From the NCBI GenBank assembly GCA_013368375.1, contig JAACJP010000044.1, positions 310,001 to 374,000 of the forward strand: a stretch of DNA of 64,000 nt, in the 5' to 3' direction. Below, in pieces: positions 46,148 through 57,205 of the stretch. A model generated the notes under the pieces. It was not told the DNA's origin and searched no databases. It was given only the letters and a program-made list of their open reading frames with translations. This stretch comes from Tricholomella constricta (taxonomy: Eukaryota; Basidiomycota; Agaricomycetes; Agaricales; Lyophyllaceae). The position numbers were made by a program, and so were the translations under genes. How positions within the stretch are numbered: the stretch's first letter is position 1; each line of letters starts with the position of its first letter.

Positions 46148-48729
46148 TCATGAACCTCCATTAACCCTTGGACCATCATATCTCATAGGAGGCACTGGCG
46201 GCGCAGCCTTGGGAGCACTGAAAAAGCCCTCAGCAGTGATCCCAAAAGCCTCCACGCCCGCCCCACTCGACTTCCGCGTCGTCCCGCGCCCAATTGAAAT
46301 CGAGCCCTTCCTCCCCCCACTGACCGTGCCCGACCCATTCTCGATGCTGATCATGGACTTGGCCTTGCTCATGGACGGATACGCGTACTCGGACATCCCG
46401 GCCATGGAGCCGTTCCCGAACGCGGTGTGCACGGACCGCACGCGCGCGGAGGAGGAGGAGGACCCGCCCGACAGTGTGCTGCGGTGCGGATGCTGCGGCT
46501 TGTACGTCGTCGTCGTCGAGCCTTGTCCCAGGGACGCGGCCCATGCGCTCGGGGGCGACGCTTTGGGTCTTTGGCTTTGGCTTTGGCCGCCGGGGCCGAT
46601 GGGCATCACGAGCATGGCGTCGTCGATGTCGTCGTCGTCGTCGTTGTCGATGTCGACGCCGTTGCCGTTGCCATTAGGTTGCGGGCTCGCCGACGCGGAG
46701 CTCCGTTCGGACGTGTCCTGCTCCTGGAAGGAGCGGGACTGCGGGAGCGCCTCGGTGCGATCCCAGACCTCGTCGAAGACTTCGTAGTAGCGCTGGATGC
46801 ATACTTGTATGACCATACCGAGGGTTGTACGGCCCTCGGCGTGGGTGGCGGGGCTTGGTGGCGGCGGGCGGACGTTGGAGGCTAGGATTGTGGGGGCACC
46901 GGGGACGGCGCACATCATGACGTCGCGGACGGGGTTGGAACCCTTGACGAGATTTGGACAGATGACGACGGAGAGGTTGTGCGCGTCCATCCTGTTTGAG
47001 GTGGCACGTAATGAGACTTCGTGCATCAGATCTGTGGAGCCTGCCGTTAGGATGTGTTGTGCTGACGCTGACGCTGTGCGCGGGGAGAAAGAACGCACGG
47101 AGGACTTGACTGAGAAGTATATATGCACAGGGAGGTATGTTGGGCAATAAAATTTCGCGGATGTAGATTATGCTTGCCATGTCGGAGAGGTCGTGAGTGG
47201 TTGGAGGACATCGTCGGATGACCGGGTACAGGTTTTCAGGGAAAATGGGTTCTGGTAAATCTCGTAGATACTTTTTCAAGAGCACTGCAGCCAAGTGCGG
47301 ATCTGCGAAAGTATCCAGCGACACCACGTTACCTGCGTACAAGTGGGTGAGCGTTAGGCCGGTACTATATGGGGATTTCTATTACCTCGGTCATAGGCAT
47401 CTTGAGCAGCCCTAAGCATCACCGAGGGCGGAGATCTTCTGAAAAGGCCCTCTTCAAAAAGCCCTATGTGGAGTGAATGTGAATATAGAAGCTGATGTTT
47501 GTCAGAAAATGGAAGACGTACCTTTCTCCCTCAGGAAGTTTATTGAATCTTTGACAACCCTTGGGAGCCCACCCTTCTCACCGTTATACCCCATCAACTC
47601 TTCTAACGGCACGCCAAATATGTACGACCTCGTGGGCATAGGAAGAACAATCTTCTGTTCGAATTTCAGGTTTTCCCTGTACAGAATTTGAGGTAACACT
47701 ACGCAAAGGATACAAAAGGAACGCACTGATAAACCGCGGGAGGAATATCTATTTGTGTGAGGGGTATCGAGATGGCCAGCTCCGAGAGTGTGTCTATGTA
47801 CACAAGCTTGCGGAAAAATTTGGGACTAGATTCGAAATGTAAGATGGGAGCAATGCAGTGCAGTAATTGGACGAACCTGATGATAGCACCCGCCAAAGAA
47901 AACAGCACTGCTGACGTTAATACACAACAAATACAAAAATCAAGAACTTGACATACTCTTGGAAAAGAACGACGAGTGGACGATATACTTAGCGGATGGA
48001 TGTGCGATGAGAAAAAAGAGTGACAATGATAATGCGAGTAGTGCTCACCAATTGCTTAAGATTTTTACGATATTTCCGACTCAAATTCCGATACGCCTTC
48101 CAAACCCAATTCCACCCTGGTGTGTGTCTCCCACCTGCCGCGAAGAACACCACCGTGTAATCGGATTCGACTGCGGTGCTTTCAGTTACGTGCTCCACGG
48201 CTCTGAATCTGAATGGCACGGGTCCGTACCGTATAGGTCCAGGTACGACAGTATCCGCCTAATTTTGCTTAGAACGACTTATCTGGAATGTGAAGCTTCG
48301 GGTACGTACGACGTTAGAAGGTCATAAGACACTTCTCGCGGGTCTGGCAGGGCAGATGCGTTGAGGACCACCCTTTCATAATGATATATCATCTGGACGG
48401 TATCACGATGAATGCGAGATTCGACCTACATTGGTCGTGTTCTGCCATCACTTTAACATACGGCGCTACAATGAGCAATAAAAATATACTCACTCAAAGT
48501 CCACCCCAGCTTGGAATATCATCCTCGCCATAACCTCCTGCAAGAGTCCCGGGTCTCCTCCCATGATATTGTTGTTCTCATGTTGCGGTCTTTTGAGCCA
48601 CGGTGGGTTGAAGAGCGTTTTCCGCTTCGGTGAGAACGGGGAACGCGGTTCCTGCGCGTGCGGAGACGTCGGTGACGAAGGAGATAGAGACAGAGCAGCT
48701 AGCCTTTGCTTGAGGCTGATAGGAGGCAT
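46148..48729 (-). CDS. CRAL-TRIO and RhoGAP domain protein
   Basis: About nine exons on the minus strand, start MPPISLKQRLAALSL at 48729. Order: short Ser/Pro-rich N-terminus; a Sec14/CRAL-TRIO-like domain (NASALPDPREVSYDLLTS, RILSYLDLYVESDYTVVFFA, KAYRNLSRKYRKNLKQLYIV, SPKFFRKLVYIDTLSELA); RhoGAP domain from FGVPLEELMG with the arginine finger in EEGLFRRSPPSVM, then LLKKYLRDLPEPIFPENLYP and MDAHNLSVVICPNLVKGSNP. The C-terminus is a long Ser/Gly-rich, partly acidic tail. This is the p50RhoGAP/Ecm25 arrangement, which stimulates GTP hydrolysis by Rho-family GTPases at membranes. The junction after the first exon (near 48494) does not close in phase with the next exon by the consensus sites I can see, so one small exon or an unusual splice is missing. 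Confidence 0.85.
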
Positions 48730-49040
48730 TTGCTAACCTCTACAGTCTATAACTAAGCTCGCCTGTCCGTCGTCTTGGAACTTGGAACGAGTGTCAGTGT
48801 GTGATTCTTGAAATTGAGTTCGATCTATTTCCATATGCATGCGGCGTTGGCTTTGTTTATTTCAAATGTTAACGGTAACTACAAAGCTCCCTGAAAAAGT
48901 TTATCCTTCAATTGGATCGCGACTCGCAGAGACTTCCTCAAGTGGACTCAGAGTACAGTATATGTAGCCCCAAGGCGCTGAGCGATTTTAGAAAACAAAT
49001 AGGAGATTTGTATTTGAGTTTCGGGCATCGTTGTTACATC

Positions 49041-50998
49041 TCACTGCACAAAGCTCACCGGTACCAAGACCTGTTTCAAATTAATAACACATCCTTGGAG
49101 TCCCAATTCCTTCGAAAAATAAAAGAATCTCCCCAGCGCCTCGTCAAAGTCGGGATTCAGCGCAAGTTCTGGCGTGTAGTTGTAATACGCCGTGGCGCTA
49201 CGGACCCCGGTTGATCCAGGCATCCCTTTCCCGCCACGCAAGATCATATTCATGAAATGATCAACAGACGCCGCAGTGCTCTCGACAATACACTCCACCC
49301 CCTCCAGGTTCGGTAGTATCCTTCCCTGCGCAATATTGATCATGACCAGATCATGACAGTGTCGCTTAGCCACGTGTGCGGCAGATAAAGTTCCCGCAAA
49401 GACGAAAATTCCGCTAAAAAACCTTCAAGCTGTGATTCTGCAATGGCGAATGGGGCACGCAAGGTTCGCAGAATGCACTTTGAGCGGTTGCAAAGTGATG
49501 TGCATCCTGCCACTGCTGAGCGGTTCTCCCATCCACGAAATAAAAATGAGTCGTCACTGCTGCCAAGCTCGAGTTTTTCAAGGGATGGAAGAACAAGAGG
49601 TTGGAAAAGCGCTTCCACGAGTGACTCCTCTAGTAATACCACAAGTGACAGGAGATAATGATGATAAATCCTCTCTTGGGTCTCGTCAACAGGTGTTTCC
49701 ACCGCCGCATTGTTTATGGCGAGTTGACAGTTTGTCATTCTAGCGCACTGGGAAATTATCAAATGTGCATTGGCGACGTCAATCGCAATGCGTTGCACGG
49801 ATATGCGAGTCAGTTCCGCCCATTGAAGGTCGAATACTGAAAGTAACGGGGTTTGAAGAACGATCCCAGTAGTATTCCCAAAGAAAATGTGCCCGCTAAG
49901 AATAAACTCCCTGAGTTGGGGAGCATTCTGAAAAACCGTGCGTGCTGCAAGTCCTGCAAATTCGATGGGTTTGGGAGACGTTCCGAAGGCGCTAGTACTA
50001 CCTTGTCCGTCGATCTGCACGGAAACGGACTCCAAAGCGTTGAATGCTGGAGGTGAGGCGGTGATGAATGGGAGGAGAACGTGTAGAAAACCGCTTAGAG
50101 TGATTTGTCTGAACTGTGAGGCGTATGGGAAGAGGAGATTCAGAAAAGGGTCTAAGGACACCGGGAACGGGATTGGTGAACTTGCGATAGTGTTGGCGCG
50201 GATTTCAATGATCCGTGTACCCCAAGAAGTCATGTTCTTCATGGCAGAGAGCGCATCTTTATACCCCAGGTCGAAACTCGGGGAGGATGGAGGTTGGATG
50301 GGAGGATCGGAAAGTCGATGAGACTGGTTTGGACTAAATGAAGTGCTCAGTCTTTGACCAAACGCGGAAAAACGAGCTGGTCCGGTATCGACTAACGCCG
50401 GATATGGGGAATATGATATGGATATGTACCTGGGTTGTGGTGGCCACTGGCCACCGCGGGCACCTGCCGGTGACGTGCACGTGACCGGCTTCCCGCGCCA
50501 AAATCCTTGGTGTGGTAACGTCGCCGAGACGCCGCTGCCCGTGCACCGTATGCTTCCATAACGCAGGAGTCGAGATCGCTACTTGGCGCCATGAAGAACA
50601 CACCGCAGCAAGGGACAAAGTCATCGAGCGTGCATATTCGCTGCCATCGCGCGATCGCAAGCGCAGGGCAAGGGATGGTTCGGCGCAGTACAGGAATATT
50701 ATGGAGAGGAGTTCCGGTGGGAGCTTCTTGTGCGGCGCGATCGCGGAATCTAGTTTCTCGATCCGCGATTTGAGGACGCCATGCGATGCCTGGATTGTGT
50801 CTAAGATGGTTTGAAGACGGGTAAGTTCGCTTTCTTGCTGTGCGATCGTCCTCTGGACATGATCCCGTGTGTCGCGAGTTCTCTGCGCCCTGTCTCCGAA
50901 AGTAGGTAGTCCGATTTCCATGCTTTTGTTTCCAGTCTGTGAGGTGAAATGGAGGAGAGAAGATGTTCAAAATTGCAGGAGTCGACACCGTGCGCCAT
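49041..50998 (-). pseudogene. F-box protein, damaged inverted copy
   Basis: Parallel to the F-box gene at 25640-27448 over its whole length, in the opposite orientation: MAHGVDSCNFEHLL at 50998, AIAPHKKLPPELLSIIFLYC, AAVCSSWRQVAISTPALWKH, FPVSLDPFLNLLFPYASQF and SSLRELYLPHTWLSDTVMI. At least two lesions break the frame. One is an insertion of about 120 bp (about 50429-50548) right after ALWKH, after which the reading phase no longer matches. The other is an 11 bp tandem duplication at 49338-49358 that shifts the frame after SDTVMI. Homology continues about 90 bp past the stop into the 3' flank (to about 48955), so a genomic segment was copied. Upstream, frames are also shifted near 50920. Confidence 0.8.
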
Positions 50999-51481
50999 GA
51001 CGTTCGTGTCAATCGATGTAAGCGGACGGGCAATTCTGGCGCGAACTCACGGGCGCTGCAGTTACACAACACTGCCACACCACCCGCCGCGGGGCTTGAA
51101 ACACTAATAAATAGATGCGAGAATATTAGGTAAGTGGGAAAGGAGAGGAGGGAAAGATGGGGAAAAAGGTAATTTAAGGTCGTCATCGAGGCCTCGTATT
51201 TATAGGCTCGTCGTGAATATAGATTTTGACCAACGACCAGTAGATTTCGGTTTTGACTGGTGGTTGGTCTCGCAATATTTGGAGTGGTCGGTCTCGGAAT
51301 GGTAATCGCACGTGCTTACACCGCTTACACCGCTCCCATCAATTCCGTTAACTGATATCCCCGGTTCGCAGTCGAGTCCGCTTCTCCTCTCTGCGTTTGC
51401 CGTTATGGCGGAAATTCATAGACGTAACGTCCATGTGTTCAATTCCTCCAATGGAGCAGAAGTAGCTGGTCAATTCGACTG
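50999..51481. other. gene-free interval with a small hairpin
   Basis: Contains one short inverted repeat, 51228-51241 against 51256-51269 (14 bp stem, one mismatch, 14 nt loop). Nothing else is supported; it should include the promoter of the HNH gene to the right. Confidence 0.45.
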
Positions 51482-52757
51482 ATGTTCATTTCACTCCCTT
51501 CATCCAAATTTACAAACCCTGTCAGGCTTCTTCCAGCACGGGGGCGTGTCAATATCAACGTTCATCGGCTGGATCAATCAAGTGTGCCACATCCCAGCCG
51601 AATGGGCTCTGTACCCATGTAATGGCGCCGCACTTGATTCTGGCAGTAGCGACGAGCTTCAACCTGGGCGATACGTCATACGCACCCTGCCTCCTGGTGA
51701 GGTTCTCAGATCTATGCTTTTAAATGTAGTGCATGGTACCAAATTACTAATTGACCATGTCATACAGAGTCGGCGCCGGTTAAAGTGTATCTAACCACAG
51801 ACGCCCCCCGCACTCGAGCGTACTCCGTCAACCATACACACACCCCACACGTTCGTTCAACAGTTTCTGCACATCTGCGCATCGGCTGAAAAAAGGGGAT
51901 AGGACACAGATTTCGTGACGCGCGTCAGAGCGCGCGACGCCCGCTGCTGCATCACAGGCTACTTGGTTGCAGGTGGAGACCACACGGGATTCGACGCCGC
52001 CCATATTTTCCCGCTTAGCGAGATGGATACTGTGAGTTGGTCTTAAAACGTTGCTCCATCTGCCGTTCATCCCACCCCTAATTTCACCTCATGGCTTACA
52101 CAGTGGAAAGAGTCCAACTACAAGCGCTTCATCGAGGACGACGGGGTCGCACCTGGCTTGGAAATAAACTCCATTCAACAAGGCTTCTTGTGTTCCACGA
52201 CGGAACATTGTATGTTTAACGACTACTCCATCGGAGTGAACCCTGATGTGCGCAACCTCATCCGTAACCTTGAGATATCCTACCATGACACTCAATCCAT
52301 TCCTCTGCAGGACAACTACCGTATCTACGACTTCGTAGGGCGCGATCCCCGTCGTTCACCCCACGGGCGGACATTCTACCGCAACCCAGATGAGCAGCAG
52401 CGTTATCTTCCTTCTGCGGATCTTCTACGGGACCATCTCCGGCAATGCGTCCTTCGACACGTCAAAGGTGCTGGAGAAAGCGGGGACGGGGATGGCGCGG
52501 AGAGACGGTTTGACCCTGATATCGATCTTCGGGCGGGAGGCTTCGATCTTGCGGCGGGCAGCTGGTGGGCGGGATCGGAAGGGAAGAGACAGCTGGAGGC
52601 GGAGCTTGCAGGCCGCCTTTGGGGGGCTGTTGCTGTGCAAAGCCAAAGCCAAAGCCAAAGCGGGAGAGGGGAGAATGATGGAACGACGGCTACAGCAAGG
52701 GAAGGGGATGTAGGAGACGTACCACCCGCCGATGGCACCGTTCCAGGCGACCTTTGA
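51482..52757 (+). pseudogene. HNH-domain protein, third gene (apparent frameshift in exon 1)
   Basis: Exons 51482-51696, 51768-51854, 51910-52031, 52104-52757. The start MFISLPSSKFTNPVRLLPAR and INVHRLDQSS is typical of mushroom HNH proteins, but the continuing conserved segment (ALDSGSSDELQPGRYVIRTL) is in another frame, so a 1 nt insertion or 2 nt deletion must lie between about 51570 and 51620. Afterwards the frame is clean: VKVYLTTDAPRTRAYSVNHT, the core RDARCCITGYLVAGGDHTGF, DAAHIFPLSEMD, INSIQQGFLCSTTEHCMFND and LRDHLRQCVLRHVKGAGESG. This subtype is clearly distinct from the two HNH copies at 29-42 kb. A sequencing or assembly error could also explain the shift. Confidence 0.65.
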
Positions 52758-52887
52758 CAACGGGCTCCGCGATGCGGCCAGCGAGCGACGAAACTGCAGA
52801 TACATACATGTACATCCCCCCACCGCGACCACTGCGACCACCGCGACCACCAAATCTGTATTTTTAACGATCGAACATCATATTTTT

Positions 52888-52934
<47 letters not shown>

Positions 52935-53156
52935 CGGTGGAACGTTAATAAGTGACGACAACTCACAAAGTCAGCCTCGTCACTCCGTTATTTTGTCGAC
53001 GGAGAGTTTCACTCCGTAGTAGAAAATAATATGAAAGCCACGCCAGGGAAATGTTTTATACACGAATGCTGGAAGCAGACAGTGTGGGAATCTGAGGTAG
53101 CTGTTCGTCAGCAGGCGCCGGCAACTCATCTTTCGAATCATCATTGCCGGAACCAA
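52758..53156. other. intergenic region with a 45 nt poly-T tract
   Basis: T run at 52890-52934. On the minus strand it is a poly-A tract, and the reading frame that ends nearby at 53157 is also on the minus strand, upstream of the tract in the direction of reading; this fits the A-tail of a retroposed copy. No gene seen. Confidence 0.6.
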
Positions 53157-54698
53157 CTAACGATTGCGCCCTCTCGGACGCGCTACCCCTCTACCCACTA
53201 AAACCCCGGTTGTCCTGTACCAATTGTCAGGTAGGTCACTCTCATTATGGAGAGTTTTCTCCCAGGTTCTTTTGACTAGGGAGGATCGTACGGCTTTACG
53301 GCCGTATCTTGTGTTATCAGTGGTCAAACAGTCGAACTTTAGTCGTCGATTTATGGCGTCGTACCAGCGGTTCTCGATCTCCGACTCTGTATGTTCTTTC
53401 TCGGGGTCAGAGTTTTCGCCGATCCGCCATTCACACCGGAGTTTCCAGATAAGGTGAGTGGACTCGGTCATAAGGATTTTGTAGAAACGGCTGGCGCCTT
53501 GTCTAGGTTTACCGTTTTCGTCTTTGAACGTCGTTAGGGCGCAGCCTAGCTGTGCGGCTATTGTCGGTTCAAACCATGGGAGGCCTTTCCTCGACCACAT
53601 ATCTTCCGCGAGGCGCCATATGGTGCTCTGTCCTGAGACCGAACATTCGGTAAGTATATGCTCCATTGATTCTTCTGCGTCACATTTCTGGCACATTGAT
53701 CTATGTTCAAAGTTTGGGATGCGGGTCCAGAAATCTCCTATGGGGTAGGAGTTGTGCATTGATCGCCACAGGAAGGAGCTGATGTTTTTTGATATGTCTT
53801 TATCGTAGAGCGATTTCCATATTCGTACGTCGGTTGGTAAGTCGCCCGTATTACTTTGTACTGTGTGTCTAACCATGTCAAGGTGTATCAGGGTATTCCG
53901 TCTCATCGCGACTGTGGTTCGTTCCATTATGCCTTGGTACAGGAGTGCTTGGGTCATGGTAGCGAGTTTCGCTCCGGAGACGTCGAAATTTTCGGGGATG
54001 TCAAGATCTATTTGGGTGGCATCTTCTATGTTCTTTTGGGCTCCCTCATTCGCGAGGGCGTCTGCGCCGTCGTTCCCGGGGTCTCCGCTATGGCCTTTAA
54101 CTTTCGTGAAAAGGGTTCTTCCTTTTCGGATTCGTAGTCGTGCGACTATGGCTTTCAGTATTTTCTTATTTGACACTCCTATCCACCCTTTGTTTTCCCA
54201 GTTGTCCAGGTTATTAGTGAGTCCGTCTAGTACGATTTTTGAATCGCTGAAGACGTGTAGTGTGGCGTCTAGGGGTGCATTCTGTGCTGCTAGTAGGATG
54301 GCGACTGCTTCGCCCGTGTTATTCGATTGCTCTATATTTGGGGGGAGTTTTATGGCCATGTTCCTCTCGTCATTGGCACCATACCATAGGCCGCTACCGG
54401 CTTGCGCATTTTCGTTGCCGTTTGCCGAGCAGGAGCCGTCGGTCCAGACTTTGATCTCAAGGTTACTGTCTGAGTTGTTGGTGGCTTGTGTTGCCGGTAT
54501 GTTGGATTTGGTTTCTTTATCTACGAACACCCGTAGGCCGTTTACGAAACTTCCTTCTGTGACATAGTTTTGTTTAAAAGCTATGGGGTAATTCGGGTTC
54601 TCGCTGATAGTGCTAGAAGGCCTGTAGATGCTGTACGCAACAACAAAATAACTAACAACTATAGGGGCGAGAAGTGTTAAAAGTTCCCAAACACGCAA
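53157..54698 (-). CDS. free-standing RNase H with zf-RVT region (LINE 3' part)
   Basis: One uninterrupted frame of 513 aa. RNase H type 1 core: VWTDGSCSANGNENAQAGSG (first Asp), NTGEAVAILLAAQ (Glu), VFSDSKIVLDGL (Asp) and KVKGHSGDPGNDGADALANE (His and last Asp). Downstream is the zf-RVT-like pattern FLWRSMHNSYPIGDFW and CQKCDAEESMEHILTEC. This order is the 3' end of non-LTR (Tad/I-like) retrotransposon ORF2, but the reverse transcriptase that should precede it is absent: the frame opens with a new Met and a hydrophobic stretch (LLTLLAPIVVSYFVVAYSIY). It is either a 5'-truncated LINE copy whose frame survived or a domesticated RNase H gene. A poly-T tract (poly-A on its own strand) lies about 220 bp downstream. 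Confidence 0.75.
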   Translation of the reverse strand: MRVWELLTLLAPIVVSYFVVAYSIYRPSSTISENPNYPIAFKQNYVTEGSFVNGLRVFVDKETKSNIPATQATNNSDSNLEIKVWTDGSCSANGNENAQAGSGLWYGANDERNMAIKLPPNIEQSNNTGEAVAILLAAQNAPLDATLHVFSDSKIVLDGLTNNLDNWENKGWIGVSNKKILKAIVARLRIRKGRTLFTKVKGHSGDPGNDGADALANEGAQKNIEDATQIDLDIPENFDVSGAKLATMTQALLYQGIMERTTVAMRRNTLIHLDMVRHTVQSNTGDLPTDVRIWKSLYDKDISKNISSFLWRSMHNSYPIGDFWTRIPNFEHRSMCQKCDAEESMEHILTECSVSGQSTIWRLAEDMWSRKGLPWFEPTIAAQLGCALTTFKDENGKPRQGASRFYKILMTESTHLIWKLRCEWRIGENSDPEKEHTESEIENRWYDAINRRLKFDCLTTDNTRYGRKAVRSSLVKRTWEKTLHNESDLPDNWYRTTGVLVGRGVARPRGRNR

Positions 54699-55749
54699 GT
54701 GTGCAGGGCTTAAAAGGATGGTTTGGACAAAGATAAAGACGACCCGATTCGATATTAGTCGAACCGACGACGACGCGACGAGCGCGATAGTATGCGATAG
54801 TTCCCAGCTGGAACAGGTCGGCGACGCGACTTTCGGTGTCGGTCGTGCGACAACGAGACGAACGAGGTTAATACGGAGAACTCACGGGTTCGGGCGACGA
54901 ATACGAGGTAACAGAGACGGCGGTTACGAGCTTTACGATGGCGGCGGCGGTTTATACGGTGGTAACGGGGCAGAGACGACGGGGTCGACGGTTTTGAGCT
55001 ATTAACTCTGAACGTGAGGGAAAATACGGGCTATAATTCACTGGGGGGGGGGCTCTAGGTACTACATGGGATTGTTTTAAGTAGTAAGGTCAAATCACCG
55101 TCTCTTTAGTGCAACCATGCGGACGTTTCGCGTTAGGTTGTCGCCAAGCCTGGTACCGCGCGGTGCGTTTCTGAGGACAAGTCGGGTGTGGCGCGTTTCG
55201 GAGCGGATACCAGTGTCGGATTGGATACGTCGTCAGGGAAGTCGGTGATTACGGGACTCCGTGAGTTAGTCGGACCTGTGCCGTGAATAGGAGACGGAAT
55301 GGCTTTGTCGTTAAATGCGTCATGGGTAAGACGCCAAGTCGGGTGTTTGACGTTTGTAGGCGAACGTGCGTAGTCGCTTGGCGACTACACGGTTACTCCG
55401 ATCCCCGGCGCCCGAGAGCGAGGTCGGCCGAATTGAATGGGTCGCGTTCGGTCAGGAGTCGGTCGGTGAGTGGGTTGGCGAGTCGGTCGGCGAGTCAGTC
55501 GGTGTTGTCGTGTGCGTTCGTGGGTGGTTTACTGTGGTCGGAACTTCGAATCGGTGGCCGGCCGAAGAGGGTGCATATCATCTCCTCCTTACTTGAATTA
55601 CCGACTGTCCCCAGTCGGCTTCCGGTACCGGATCGGCGTCTTAGTTGGCATGGTGTTGTACGGAGCGGTGGAGAGGGGGTGGCGGTGCGTGCGGCCCTGC
55701 AGTACGATTCGGTTTTATACGTCGTCCGTTCGTGGTCGTCTTTATTACA
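54699..55749. other. gene-free interval, CG/TCG-rich
   Basis: Sequence biased to GTCGG and CGACG. Several overlapping plus-strand frames (54718-56029) look compositional. A G9 tract is at about 55042-55051. The segment 55579-55620 resembles 57061-57105 before the next paralogue (both have CTCCTCCTTACTTG then CTGTCCCCAGTCGGC). Confidence 0.5.
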
Positions 55750-56764
55750 ATGTCTCGCCCTCCTACCGATTTTGGGAAGGTCGTCTGGAACCTCGACGAT
55801 GACTGGGTCGCCTGGCGTTCGCTCCCTATCGACACTGGTCGTGAAGAGTGTACTGCTCTCATCGAGAACATCCTGGATGGTATCGAAGCGTTACGTAGCC
55901 AGGACGCGGCGTCTGAGCGGTGGGAGTGGCCCAACGAGGACGCTGCGTTTACCGACCTATGGGCGATCATTTCGCACGACGCTGAGTGGTCCGCTCGCTT
56001 TAGAGATTGGAGTCCCGAAGTACGTCTAGGCGCTTGTTTCGCTGTTCCATCGTGGTCCGATCGACGTCCTTATTTCGTTCTTTTTTTAGGACGATTATAC
56101 GCGCCGCCGTCGTGAGCGGCGACTCCGTTTGGCGGATGCTGCAGATAAGGCGGTACACGAGGAAACTGTCCGCGTTGCGACTTCACCTATTGTTCGTAAG
56201 CGTAGGCGAAGCCTCGTTGATGACGAGAGCCAGGAGTCGGGGGTTCCAGAGGGTTTGTGTGATGGGTATGCGGAGGCCGAGGCACTCTCTGGAGAGGTAT
56301 CCTCGGTCCGGCGTCGCGACCTGGTGGCTATCGCTCGCCGTCTAGCAGTGGAACAAGTCGCCGATTTCCCGTCGGCGGTCTCCGACATCCCTAGTGCTGA
56401 AGACTCGCATGAGTCTAATTCTGTGCAACCCTTGTCGGCTGTGTCGCGCTTCGGTCTCTCCGACGTCGATCGTGCCCTGTCCACCCGTCGGTTCCTTCTA
56501 CAGTCTTTGATTCGGGAATCCCATGTCCTTGAGTCGCGGCGAGAGGTCCTACGATTGTCCGTCCGACAGCTCTATCAGCAGGTTGTGGCGACGTCGACCG
56601 CTCTAGACGTACTCCGAGCGCGCCGTATCGAGTTAGTCGGTGAAGGTTTAGGGGACGGCCTGGAGAGCGGGTTTGAAGATCGTGGTCGGGATGGTAGACT
56701 CGGAGACGATGGTGACGAAGGCGACAGTGTCGCAGAGGGTGGGGACGTTGGCGACAGTGTCTGA
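55750..56764 (+). CDS. tandem paralogue A, no zinc cluster
   Basis: Predicted 314 aa from exons 55750-56019 and 56090-56764. I do not recognise the family. The N-terminal 90 residues (exon 1, exactly 270 nt) pair with exon 1 of the gene to the right: WNLDDDWVAWRSLP against LKEDWLRWLALP, and DAEWSARFRDW against DPILAARFSIF. A basic patch (DDYTRRRRERRLRLADAAD) opens exon 2. A C-terminal coiled coil (DVDRALSTRRFLLQSLIRES) also has a counterpart in paralogue B. The Zn2Cys6-type cluster of paralogue B is missing. The last residues and stop lie in a 110 bp tandem repeat. May be a chromosomal gene or an antisense accessory gene of the gypsy element that follows. Confidence 0.6.
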
Positions 56765-56893
56765 TGCCCTGGGGCGTCGACTCTGAAGATCGTGGTCGGG
56801 ATGGTAGACTCGGAGACGATGGTGATGAAGGCGACAGTGTCGCAGAGGGTGGGGACGTTGGCGACAGTGTCTGATGCCCTGGGGCGTCGACTC
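56674..56893 (+). repeat. 110 bp tandem duplication
   Basis: Two copies, 56674-56783 and 56784-56893, differing at one or two positions. The first carries the end of paralogue A including its stop codon; the second is non-coding. Confidence 0.85.
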
Positions 56894-57205
56894 TTCTTAG
56901 TTGAGTCGCCAATACCTACGTATCTTGTGTGTGTCGGTCTCGAAGTTGCGTCCGACTGTTATTGTCGGTCGGTTGGTGTCGCGCTCTCTACCTTTGGGGA
57001 TAATGTGTGATCGGTGCACGTGGCTTTGATGGTCCATGTGGGCGCCATGTGGGCGCCACGTCTCTCCTCCTTACTTGGCATGCTGACTGTCCCCAGTCGG
57101 CCCGTGGTCTGGGCTGGACGCGTGTGTGGCGTGGGTGCGTGGCAGTGCCAAAGATTTGGCGTCGCGTCTGTTGGTTCGACTTCTCCCTTTTGTTATTTGC
57201 ACTCT

